Assembly (NCBI RefSeq): GCF_905171765.1 | Contig: NC_053390.1 | Location: 579,416,471 to 579,480,470, forward strand | Direction of reading: 5' to 3' | Origin: Bufo bufo | Taxonomy: Eukaryota > Chordata > Amphibia > Anura > Bufonidae | Length of the DNA stretch: 64,000 nucleotides | Shown here: one piece after another, positions 1 through 10,122 of the stretch | How positions within the stretch are numbered: position 1 is the stretch's first letter | Layout of the letters: each line of letters begins with the position of its first letter | Notes under the pieces: generated by a model | The model's input: only the letters and a program-made list of their open reading frames with translations | Databases searched by the model: none | What the model was told of the DNA's origin: nothing | Program-made: the position numbers and the translations under genes

Positions 1-446
1 AGAAGAGTCCAAAGCAAAAGTATTTGATACATCAGCTGAAATTCACTTTACCAGGGAAGAAACAAACATACTGTAACGTGTAAGGCACCATGCATGTAGT
101 AAGTGCCATATGAACTCTGTCTGCCATTGTACAGTGCCCCTAAACAGCCCCATAATGCTAAGATGAATGCAAAATGTAGGCATACAGAGGTACAGTAAGG
201 CCCCGTGTAGAGCATTTCACAGCTCAGAGGTTGTATGGAGTCATAATTCAGATAAGTCTTCAAAGTAAAAAATATCTGCATGGTCAAAATCAGAACCAGT
301 TTTTTTCTGATTAGTAATATTGATTATTAGTAATATTTTTGTGTAGTATGGTTAAAACATATATTCATCTATGTTTTATAGGTTGACTAGCCTTAATGGC
401 TTAGTGGGCTCCTTTACTCAATTGAGAGTTATTCGTATTCCCATCT
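1..446. other. Unannotated AT-rich stretch
   Basis: No gene, terminal repeat or tandem structure could be recognised here. The short open frames have no domain-like content. Confidence 0.5.
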
Positions 447-731
447 GGGACATTTATGGTACAGTATATCCACAGGATATGCCAAAAATATCTGACAGGT
501 GTTGGTACCACCTCTGAGACATGCTCCTTTCTCCAGAGCAGGAATGGAGAGGTTCTAACCATTCACTTCAATAGCGCTTCAAGTAGAAGGAGATGCTTAT
601 GCATGGCCACCTCTCCACTCCCAGCTGGAAGAGACAGGGCCCAATTCTGTAGATAAAAGAGGACCTCAGAGGTGGGACCTGCTCCTATCGGAAATTTATG
701 GTATATTCAGTGGGCATGCCATAAATGTCTG
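447..731. repeat. MITE-like repeat with terminal inverted repeats
   Basis: The left edge reads GGACATTTATGG and the right edge CCATAAATGTCT, which are inverted copies. Each is followed inward by a second related motif (CCACAGGATATGCC on the left, GTGGGCATGCC on the right). The interior is non-coding. The pattern fits a short non-autonomous DNA transposon. No clear target duplication was found, so the superfamily is left open. Confidence 0.6.
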
Positions 732-1254
732 AGATAGGAATGCTCCTCCAAGAATTATAACATCTAATGAGTCTATAGTGCCTTGAGTGAAGGATCTGTT
801 CAGACACTGATCCAGCAAGAAATATTGGGATATTTCAGCTCTGAAATCGAAAGAATAATGTAGTAGTGCTGGCGTATAAAGCTGGCCAGACACAATAATG
901 TCAGCTGAAGTTCCCAATTTTGGTAAGACTTACCTATTGTCTAATGTGTATGGAGTGTAACAACTTTCTACCAATGGCAAATTTCAGAGGAATTAAGTAT
1001 TGGACTGTAATATTTCAACATGCCTCGTGATTTTGTTCTCAGGGGAACACATTGCACAGTTGTTGGGAGGGACAGTTGTAAGCTGAGCAAGTGTTTGGCA
1101 GACAGCTATGGCCAGTGTACAGGGTAGGGCCAGATTTAGGGTATGCTCACAAGCAGCATTTTGTGGCATTTCTGCTGAGAATTTTTCAATAAACTTTTAA
1201 TTAAAAGAAACACAAAATGTGACAGATACACTAAGCTAAGTCACAGATAAACAT
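732..1254. other. Unannotated stretch
   Basis: Non-coding and AT-rich. Nothing recognisable beyond short low-complexity runs. Confidence 0.45.
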
Positions 1255-2090
1255 AAAGGGTTTGTTCAGGCTCAAGATATTGATGACCTGTCATCAGGAT
1301 ACATCATCAATATCAGATCGGCAGGGGTGTAACTAGAAATGACTGGGCCCCATAGCAAATGTTTTAATGCCCCTCGACCACTGCTCCTCCCCACCCCCCC
1401 CACAACTTCACAGCAACTCTAGCCCATATATATAATACAGATAGTTAGTGGGAGATAGTCAGTGTAGGTTAGATAGTGATATAGTGTAGGTGATAGGAAT
1501 TACTGTTTCTCTGCTGTCCATACATACAGTGAGCAAAAATATAAATGCAACACTTTTGGTGTTGCTCCCATTTTGCATGAGCTGAACTCAAAGATCTGAA
1601 ACATTTTCTACATACACAAAAGACCCATTACTCTCAAATATTGTTCACAAATCTATCTAAATCTGTGCTAGTGAGCACTTCTCTTTTGCCAAGATAATCC
1701 ATCCCACCTCACAGGTGTGGCATACCAAGGTGCAAATGGAGAGTGTACTACAATGACCTAACCAAAGCCATGAACAAGATATTGGAGCCAAATACAGTAC
1801 ATAGGTTTTAAAGTGCAAAGTGCAAAAGATACAATGTACATGGACAATAAAATGAACAGTATAATAAATAAAGAATTACATAAATACTAAAAATAGTGAT
1901 CCAAAAGCCCCAACGCGCGTTTCGCGTAAGCTTCCTCAGGGGGTGTATCACCAGCTCCCTCCACTGTTTATTATCCACCGCAGACTGCAGGTAACAGCTG
2001 ATAGGTGGGGATGCCGGGGTGTCGGACCCCACTAATCTGATGTTGAGGATAGATCATCAATATCTGTAGCCCAGACATCTTTAACCCCTG
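1255..2090. repeat. Composite of fragmented repeats: split MITE, hAT end, Tc1 end
   Basis: Several fragments lie end to end. At 1255-1321 and 1975-2090 are two parts of one palindromic MITE family, with ATATTGATGACCTGTCATC on the left and its relative inverted on the right. At about 1322-1500 the sequence begins CAGGGGTGTAACTAG, resembling the terminus of the hAT element at 39482. At about 1525-1733 lies a Tc1/mariner-like terminus (CAGTGAGCAAAAATATAAAT). At 1910-1945 a conserved-looking segment contains CAACGCGCGTTTCGCG. The arrangement suggests later insertions into an older MITE, but exact junctions are uncertain. Confidence 0.45.
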
Positions 2091-2172
2091 AATATTTTTG
2101 CCCAGTTTTGCTCAGGCTTTGGGAAAAGGATCTAACAGTTCAGCCCTAGCAGAGCTCTAGCTGCAGAGTGAG
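2091..2172. other. Short unannotated spacer
   Basis: No feature is recognised here. Confidence 0.4.
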
Positions 2173-2527
2173 GGAGAGCTGCTTTAATCCTTCAAATGTC
2201 GAGCTGTGAAGCAGCTAGAGATATGGGCCTGGTCTTTGAAAGCTGGCAATCTAGGGTTTAAATCAAGACCAGGAAAGCAGCATTATCTTCTCTACATCAG
2301 GAAATATAGCCTTTAGAAATCTGGTCGAGAGTGAAAGCAGCTGAAAGTGAATGCAAGCAGTTTTCACTCTCGACCCAATTTCTAAAGACTATATTTCCCT
2401 ACATATAGCAGTTAGTGCTTTGATCCTTGATACTTATTTTTAAAGCTTAAACTATCAGCTTTCAAACAAGACCATGCCCATATATCTAGCTATTGCACAG
2501 CATGAGATATGAAGTGTTAAAGCAACC
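2173..2527. repeat. Imperfect long inverted repeat (MITE-like)
   Basis: Two arms pair in opposite orientation. CTAGAGATATGGGCCTGGTC near 2215 pairs with GACCATGCCCATATATCTAG near 2470. CAGGAAATATAGCCTTTAGA near 2300 pairs with TCTAAAGACTATATTTCCC near 2380. The loop lies near 2345. No coding content was seen. Confidence 0.6.
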
Positions 2528-3446
2528 CTCTCCCTGTCAGCTGACTGTGATCTCAGCTTTTCTGGAGGAGAAGGGGAGGGTAGTGGAGGAGCTGACAGGT
2601 TATAGGGAGGAGAGAAAAAAACTTCCTGTCTCATAACCCCAAGAGGGGGGTAACATGGACTTCTGTGAATGCTACCTATCCCCCTCTCCTTCATCAATCA
2701 GTCGGCATCCTTGCTCTGTGATTGTCACCATTCATTTAATCACCAGTCTGTGCCAAATTAGACCATTTTATTGACACGATGACCCTAACATTTACCAGAG
2801 TCCAGATCAAAGAAATAAGTCCCACCGAATACTTGCACCCCTCACACACAAACATAAAGTTTCCATTTTACATTGTTCCTCCAGCTCCAGTCCATATTAT
2901 ATCTTTACCACACAACATGCAGACCACTTCCCTAGAGATACCATTACACACATGCGCAGCCAACCTCCATTCATTTCTATGGGGCCGCCGAAAATAGCCG
3001 AGCTCCATAAAAATGAATGGAAACGGTGGCCGCACAAGCTTGGCAGTGGCTGTACCCGGGAAACCTGGGGTCCTCCAGCAACCACATTCCCCTCTCCGTT
3101 CTCAGCGTAGGTGCCAGAGGTGGGATCCGCACCTATCAGACAATGGGGGCATATCCTAGCAATTTGCCCCCATTGTCTATGATGGGACAGCCCCTTTAAG
3201 GCTAAAATTAATTATGTTACTCAGGGGGTAAAATGCACTTCAGTCACCCGAGTTGTGCAACAGTTATATTTACTTTAGACATAAGCATGCTGCCACCACA
3301 CAGCCAGATGAGCAGCTTTTACCCTCACCTATAGTGTTCTTCTCCTTTCCCTTGTAGATTGGAAGCTCTCGCGGGCAGGGTCTTCTCCCCTCTGTACCAG
3401 TCTTTTACTAAGTCCATGCTCATTGTACTTGTACCCCCTCTTAGAT
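2528..3446. other. Non-coding stretch with MITE remnant at about 2965-3200
   Basis: A CT/GA-rich tract lies near 2520-2700. From about 2965 to 3200 there is a MITE-like remnant with GAGGTGGGATCCGCACC, a phrase closely related to one inside the 447-731 repeat, ending in GGACAGCCCCTTTAA. No gene is supported. Confidence 0.4.
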
Positions 3447-3465
3447 GTAGAGAATAGGGATGAGC

Positions 3466-3565
3466 GAACCCGAACTGTATAGTTCGGGTTCGTACCGAAT
3501 TTTGCCGTGTCCGTGACACGGACCCGAACCCGAACATTTTCGTAACAGTCCGTGTTCGGGTTCGG
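3466..3565. promoter_or_regulatory. 5' subterminal GAACCCGAAC motif cluster
   Basis: Just inside the left terminus there are repeated TTCGGGTTCG/CGAACCCGAA motifs in both orientations, including a small palindrome around GAACTGTATAGTTC. Subterminal repeats of this kind commonly bind hAT transposase. That role is inferred here; the motif repetition is seen. Confidence 0.6.
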
Positions 3566-3644
3566 TGTTCGGCGCTTTCTTGGCGCTTTTTGAAAGGCTG
3601 CAAAGCAGCCAATCAACAAGCGTCATACTACTTGGCCCAAGAGG

Positions 3645-3686
3645 CCATCACAGCCATGCCTACTATTGGCATGGCTGTGATTGGCC
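3645..3686. repeat. Stem-loop upstream of the putative hAT promoter
   Basis: ATCACAGCCATGCC and GGCATGGCTGTGAT form a near-perfect hairpin with a short loop. It lies about 25 bases upstream of a TATA-like box. Confidence 0.7.
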
Positions 3687-3699
3687 AGTGCAACATGTG

Positions 3700-3765
3700 A
3701 CCCAGCCTCTATTTAAGCTGGAGTCACGTAGCGCCACACGTCACTCTGCTATGATCAGTATAGGG
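3700..3765 (+). promoter_or_regulatory. Putative core promoter of the hAT element
   Basis: CTCTATTTAAGCTGG at about 3707 is a TATA-like box on the transposase strand. It is followed 25-40 bases later by GC-richer sequence. The first clear start codon of the transposase frame is 3 kb downstream, so a transcript from here would have the 295-bp array in its leader or in an intron. Position and composition are the only support. Confidence 0.35.
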
Positions 3766-3979
3766 AGAGGTTGCAGCTGCGACGTTAGGGCGAGATTAGG
3801 CAGATTAACTCCTCCAAAAGACTTGATTCTGTGATCGATCTGCAGCTGTGGATCATTGAAGTGCTATTATTGACTTGCTCACTTTTTTTAGGCTGCCCAG
3901 AGCGTTTTTAGATCACTTTTTTTCTGGGGTGATCGGCGGCCATTTTGTGACTTGTGGTGCGCCAGCACGAGCTATCACC

Positions 3980-4213
3980 AAGTGTATTTAACCATCGATA
4001 GTGTGGTTATTTTGTGCTATATCCTACATCAGCTGCAGGCTGAGCCTGTGTCACCCAAGTGCATTTAACCATCAACAGTCTGATTATTTTTTGGCCATAT
4101 ACTACATCAGCTGCAGGCTGAGCCTGTGTCACCCAAGTGCATTTAACCATCAACAGTGTGGTTATTTTTTGGCCATATATTACATCAGGGGCAAGTTGAG
4201 CCTGTCACCCAGC
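3980..4213. repeat. Three-copy 77-78-bp tandem repeat in the hAT leader
   Basis: Units begin AAGTGCATTTAACCATC at 3980, 4057 and 4135 and end with GAGCCTGTGTCACCC or a close variant. The third copy is degenerate at its end. The array leads directly into the larger 295-bp array. Confidence 0.85.
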
Positions 4214-4236
4214 GCCTAAAAAATAGACCTGACATT

Positions 4237-6716
4237 TCTATTCAACCAAATCTGCACAGTTTTAGCTGGTCAAGTTATTTGTAGTGACCGTAAAAGCAGA
4301 CTTTTTGTTCTGGGTTGAAAAAGCATTCCCAAATTTGCCATTCTGAAAATAACTAGTTTGTGGTATTTGAGGCCTACTTGAAATCTATCCCAAAAAGAAA
4401 ATCTTACATTGAAGGTATTGATAGTGTGATTCAGAAAAACCTAAGACACACGCTAGCGTGCTGATAGAAGTGTCATTCTGTGATTAAACCTATAACTGTC
4501 ACACAGCGCAAAAAAAAACAGGTCTCACATCTCTATTCAACCAAATCTGCACAGTTTTAGCTGGTCAAGTTATTTGTAGTGACCGTAAAAGCAGACTTTT
4601 TGTTCTGGGTTGAAAAAGCATTCCCAAATTTGCCATTCTCAAAATTACTAGTTTGTGGTATTTGAGGCCTACTTGAAATCTATCCCAAAAAGAAAATCTT
4701 ACATTGAAGGTATTAATAGTGTGATTCAGAAAAACCTAAGACACACGCTAGCGTGCTGATAGAAGTGTCATTCTGTGATTAAACCTATAACTGTCACACA
4801 GCGCAAAAAAAAACAGGTCTCACATCTCTATTCAACCAAATCTGCACAGTTTTAGCTGGTCAAGTTATTTGTAGTGACTGTAAAAGCAGACTTTTTGTTC
4901 TGGGTTGAAAAAGCATTCCCAAATTTGCCATTCTGAAAATAACTAGTTTGTGGTATTTGAGGCCTACTTGAAATCTATCCCAAAAAGAAAATCTTACATT
5001 GAAGGTATTGATAGTGTGATTCAGAAAAACCTAAGACACACGCTAGCGTGCTGATAGAAGTGTCATTCTGTGATTAAACCTATAACTGTCACACAGCGCA
5101 AAAAAAAACAGGTCTCACATCTCTATTCAACCAAATCTGCACAGTTTTAGCTGGTCAAGTTATTTGTAGTGACCGTAAAAGCAGACTTTTTGTTCTGGGT
5201 TGAAAAAGCATTCCCAAATTTGCCATTCTGAAAATAACTAGTTTGTGGTATTTGAGGCCTACTTGAAATCTATCCCAAAAAGAAAATCTTACATTGAAGG
5301 TATTGATAGTGTGATTCAGAAAAACCTAAGACACACGCTAGCGTGCTGATAGAAGTGTCATTCTGTGATTAAACCTATAACTGTCACACAGCGCAAAAAA
5401 AAAACAGGTCTCACATCTCTATTCAACCAAATCTGCACAGTTTTAGCTGGTCAAGTTATTTGTAGTGACCGTAAAAGCAGACTTTTTTTTCTGGGTTGAA
5501 AAAGCATTCCCAAATTTGCCATTCTCAAAATTACTAGTTTGTGGTATTTGAGGCCTACTTGAAATCTATCCCAAAAAGAAAATCTTACATTGAAGGTATT
5601 GATAGTGTGATTCAGAAAAACCTAAGACACACGCTAGCGTGCTGATAGAAGTGTCATTCTGTGATTAAACCTATAACTGTCTCACAGCGCAAAAAAAAAA
5701 CAGGTCTCACATCTCTATTCAACCAAATCTGCACAGTTTTAGCTGGTCAAGTTATTTGTAGTGACCGTAAAAGCAGACTTTTTGTTCTGGGTTGAAAAAG
5801 CATTCCCAAATTTGCCATTCTGAAAATAACTAGTTTGTGGTATTTGAGGCCTACTTGAAATCTATCCCAAAAAGAAAATCTTACATTGAAGGTATTGATA
5901 GTGTGATTCAGAAAAACCTAAGACACACGCTAGCGTGCTGATAGAAGTGTCATTCTGTGATTAAACCTATAACTGTCACACAGCGCAAAAAAAAAACAGG
6001 TCTCACATCTCTATTCAACCAAATCTGCACAGTTTTAGCTGGTCAAGTTATTTGTAGTGACCGTAAAAGCAGACTTTTTGTTCTGGGTTGAAAAAGCATT
6101 CCCAAATTTGCCATTCTCAAAATTACTAGTTTGTGGTATTTGAGGCCTACTTGAAATCTATCCCAAAAAGAAAATCTTACATTGAAGGTATTGATAGTGT
6201 GATTCAGAAAAACCTAAGACACACGCTAGCGTGCTGATAGAAGTGTCATTCTGTGATTAAACCTATAACTGTCACACAGCGCAAAAAAAAAACAGGTCTC
6301 ACATCTCTATTCAACCAAATCTGCACAGTTTTAGCTGGTCAAGTTATTTGTAGTGACCGTAAAAGCAGACTTTTTGTTCTGGGTTGAAAAAGCATTCCCA
6401 AATTTGCCATTCTGAAAATAACTAGTTTGTGGTATTTGAGGCCTACTTGAAATCTATCCCAAAAAGAAAATCTTACATTGAAGGTATTGATAGTGAGATT
6501 TAGAAAAACCTAAGACACACGCTAGCGTGCTGATAGAAGTGTCATTCTGTGATTAAACCTATAACTGTCACACAGCGCAAAAAAAAAAACAGGTCTCACA
6601 TCTCTATTCAACCAAATCTGCACAGTTTTAGCTGGTCAAGTTATTTGTAGTGACCGTAAAAGCAGACTTTTTGTTCTGGGTTGAAAAAGCATTCCCAAAT
6701 TTGCCATTCTCAAAAT
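4237..6716. repeat. 295-bp tandem array, about 8.4 units, directly upstream of the transposase start
   Basis: The phrase TCTATTCAACCAAATCTGC recurs at 4237, 4532, 4827, 5122, 5418, 5714, 6010, 6306 and 6603, a period of 295-297 bases. The length drift comes from the A-run after CACAGCGC. Each full unit contains a 12-base palindrome CACGCTAGCGTG. Two unit types occur, differing at CTGAAAATAAC versus CTCAAAATTAC. The ninth, partial unit stops at about 6716, 17 bases before the transposase ATG. Units are nearly identical, implying recent amplification or gene conversion. Confidence 0.97.
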
Positions 6717-6733
6717 TGTTGTGAACGGGAACA

Positions 6734-9700
6734 ATGAGGAAAACATCTAATAAGGGACGCGGACGTGGACATGGTCGTGGTGGTGTTAGTGTACCCTCTG
6801 GTGCTGGGAGAGGACGTGGCCGTTCTGCCACAGCCACACGTCCTAGTGAACCAACTACCTCAGGTCCCAGTAGCCAGCAGAATTTACAGCGATATTTGGT
6901 GGGGCCCAATGCCGTTCTAAGGATGGTAAGGCCTGAGCAGGTGCAGGCATTAGTCAATTGGGTGGCCGACAGTGGATCCAGCACGTTCACATTATCTCCT
7001 ACCCAGTCTTCTGCAGAAAGCGCACAGATGGCGCATGAAAACCAAGCCCATCGGTCTGTCACATGACCACCATGCATATCAGGGAAACTGTCTGAGCCTC
7101 AAGTTATGCAGCAGTCTCTTATGCTGTTTGAAGACTCTGCTGCCAGGGTTTCCCAAGGTCATCCACCTAGCCCTTCCCCAGGGGTGGAAGAGATAGAATG
7201 CACTAACGCACAACCACTTATTTTTCCTGATGATGAGGACATGGGAATACCACCTCAGCACGTCTCTGATGATGACGAAACACAGGTGCCAACTGCTGCG
7301 TCTTTCTGCAGTGTGCAGACTGAACAGGAGGTCAGGGGTCAAGACTGGGTGGAAGACGATGCAGGGGACGATGAGGTCCTAGACCCCACATGGAATGAAG
7401 GTCGTGCCACTGACTTTCACAGTTCGGAGGAAGAGGCAGTGGTGAGACCGAGCCAACAGCGTAGCAAAAGAGGGAGCAGTGGGCAAAATCAGAACACCCG
7501 CCGCCAAGAGACTTCGCCTGCTACTGACCGCCGCCATCTGGGACCGAGCACCCCAAAGGCAGCTTCAAGGAGTTCCCTGGCATGGCACTTCTTCAAACAA
7601 TGTGCTGACGACAAGACCCGAGTGGTTTGCACGCTGTGCCATCAGAGCCTGAAGCGAGGCATTAACGTTCTGAACCTTAGCACAACCTGCATGACCAGGC
7701 ACCTGCATGCAAAGCATGAACTGCAGTGGAGTAAACACCTTAAAAACAAGGAAGTCACTCAGGCTCCCCCTGCTGCCTCTTCTGCTGCTGCCGCCTCGGC
7801 CTCTTCTGCTGCTGCCTCGGCCTCTTCTGCTGCTGCTGCCGCCGCCTCGGCCTCTTCCTCCGCCTCTGGAGGAACGTTGGCACCTGCCGCCCAGCAAACA
7901 TGGGATGTACCACCAACACCACCACCTGCGTCACCAAGCATCTCAACCATGTCACACGGCAGCGTTCAGCTCTCCATCTCACAAACATTTGAGAGAAAGC
8001 GTAAATTCCCACCTAGCCACCCTCGATCCCTGGCCCTGAATGCCAGCATTTCTAAACTACTGGCCTATGAAATGCTGTCATTTAGGCTGGTGGACACACA
8101 CAGCTTCAAACAGCTCATGTCACTTGCTGTCCCACAGTATGTTGTTCCCAGCCGCCACTACTTCTCCAAGAGAGCCGTGCCTTCCCTGCACAACCAAGTG
8201 TCCGATAAAATCAAGTGTGCACTGAGCAACGCCATCTGTGGCAAGGTCCACCTAACCACAGATACGTGGACCAGTAAGCACGGCCAGGGACGCTATATCT
8301 CCCTAAGTGCACACTGGGTAAATGTAGTGGCGGCTGGGCCCCAGGCGGAGAGCTGTTTGGCGCACGTCCTTCCGCCGCCAAGGATCGCAGGGCAACATTC
8401 TTTGCCTCCTGTCTCCTCCAACTCCTACTCAGCTTCCTCCTCCTCTTCTTCCACCTGCTCATCCAGTCAGCCACACACCTTCACCACCAACTTCAGCACA
8501 GCCCGGGGTAAACGTCAGCAGGCCATTCTGAAACTCATATGTTTGGGGGACAGGCCCCACACCGCACAGGAGTTGTGGCGGGGTATAGAACAACAGACCG
8601 ATGAGTGGTTGCTGCCGGTGAGCCTCAAGCCCGGCCTGGTGGTGTGCGATAATGGGCGAAATCTCGTTGCAGCCCTGGGACTAGCCGGTTTGACGCACAT
8701 CCCTTGCCTGGCGCATGTGCTGAATTTGGTGGTGCAGAAGTTCATTCGCAACTACCCCGACATGTCAGATCTGCTGCATAAAGTGCGGGCCGTCTGTTCG
8801 CGCTTCCGGCGTTCACACCCTGCCGCTGCTTGCCTGTCTGCGCTACAGCGTAACTTCGGCCTTCCCGCTCACCGCCTCATATGCGACGTACCCACCAGGT
8901 GGAACTCCACCTTGCATATGCTGGACAGACTGTGCGAGCAGCAGCAGGCCATAGTGGAGTTTCAGCTGCAGCACGCACGGGTCAGTCGCACTGCGGATCA
9001 GACACACTTCACCACCAATGACTGGGCCTCCATGCGAGACCTGTGTGCCCTGTTGCGCTGTTTCGAGTACTCCACCAACATGGCCAGTGGCGATGACGCC
9101 GTTATCAGCGTTACAATACCACTTCTATGTCTCCTTGAGAAAACACTTAGGGCGATGTTGGAAGAGGAGGTGGCCCAGGAGGAAGAGGAGGAAGAGGGGT
9201 CATTTTTAGCACTTTCAGGCCAGTCTCTTCAAAGTGACTCAGAGGGAGGTTTTTTGCAACACCAGAGGCCAGGTACAAATGTGGCCAGACAGGGCCCACT
9301 ACTGGAGGACGAGGAGGACGAGGAGGAGGTGGAGGAGGATGAGGATGAAGCATGTTCACAGCGGGGTGGCACCCAAAGCAGCTCGGGCCCATCACTGGTG
9401 CGTGGCTGGGGGGGAAACACAGGACGATGACGATACGCCTCCCACAGAGGACAGCTTGTCCTTACCTCTGGGCAGCCTGGCACACATGAGCGACTACATG
9501 CTGCAGTGCCTGCGCAACGACAGCAGAGTTGCCCACATTTTAACGTGTGCGGACTACTGGGTTGCCACCTTGCTGGATCCCCGGTACAAAGACAAAGCTC
9601 CTCTGAGGGCAGGGTTAGCATGGCAGAGATGTGGAAAAGTTTTGTCACCACGCCACAGCTAAGTGCACCACCACCTGATACGGAACGTGTTAGCAGGAGG

Positions 9701-10006
9701 CAACATTTCACTAACATGGTGGAACAGTACCTGTGCACACCCCTCAACGTACTGACTGATGGTTCGGCCCCATTCAACTTCTGGGTCTCCAAATTGTCCA
9801 CGTGGCCAGAGCTAGCCTTTTATGCCTTGGAGGTGCTGGCCTGCCCGGCGGCCAGCGTTTTGTCTGAACGTGTATTCAGCACGGCAGGGGGCGTCATTAC
9901 AGACAAACGCAGCCGCCTGTCTACAGCCAATGTGGACAAGCTGACGTTCATAAAAGTGAACCAGGCATGGATCCCACAGGACCTGTCCATCCCTTGTGCA
10001 GATTAG
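6734..10006 (+). pseudogene. Broken hAT transposase with N-terminal RG-rich tail and BED zinc finger
   Basis: The frame starts at ATG 6734 with an Arg/Gly-rich segment. It meets an in-frame TGA at 7064-7066 and reopens in the same frame through 9427. That part holds a BED zinc finger (WHFF near 7586, CTLC near 7630, H-x3-H near 7695), an Ala/Ser run (7770-7870), the RNase H-like core with TTDTWTS (Asp near 8261), VVCDNGRN (8648) and DVPTRWNS (8885), then an acidic stretch. The reading then moves to another frame (9430-9600, YWVATLLDPRYKDK). It returns to the original frame for the hAT C-terminal dimerisation domain (SERVFSTAGG near 9870), ending at 10006. This gives one nonsense codon and two frameshifts. 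A run of seven G at 9408-9414 is a likely site for the first shift. Related to vertebrate ZBED-type hAT proteins. Confidence 0.92.
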
Positions 10007-10122
10007 ATATTAACTACCTCCCCTTAACAATATATTATTCTACTCCAGGGCACTTTCTCATTCAATACTATTTTTAATTTCATTTTAACATTATATTGCG
10101 GGGCAACCCAAAGTTGAATGAA
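10007..10122. other. hAT 3' untranslated segment before the minisatellite
   Basis: AT-rich sequence follows the transposase stop, without a clear polyadenylation signal. The 141-bp array begins at about 10123. Confidence 0.5.

Noticed and set aside
4237..6716. CRISPR-like regular repeats
   Set aside because: Units are 295 bases and contiguous with no unique spacers, and the setting is a eukaryotic transposon.
6628..7077. A 149-residue minus-strand frame opposite the transposase N-terminus
   Set aside because: Composition mirrors the Arg/Gly-rich coding strand; no independent evidence.
7755..8012. Minus-strand frames opposite the Ala/Ser run
   Set aside because: Low-complexity shadow of GCC/TCT-rich coding sequence.
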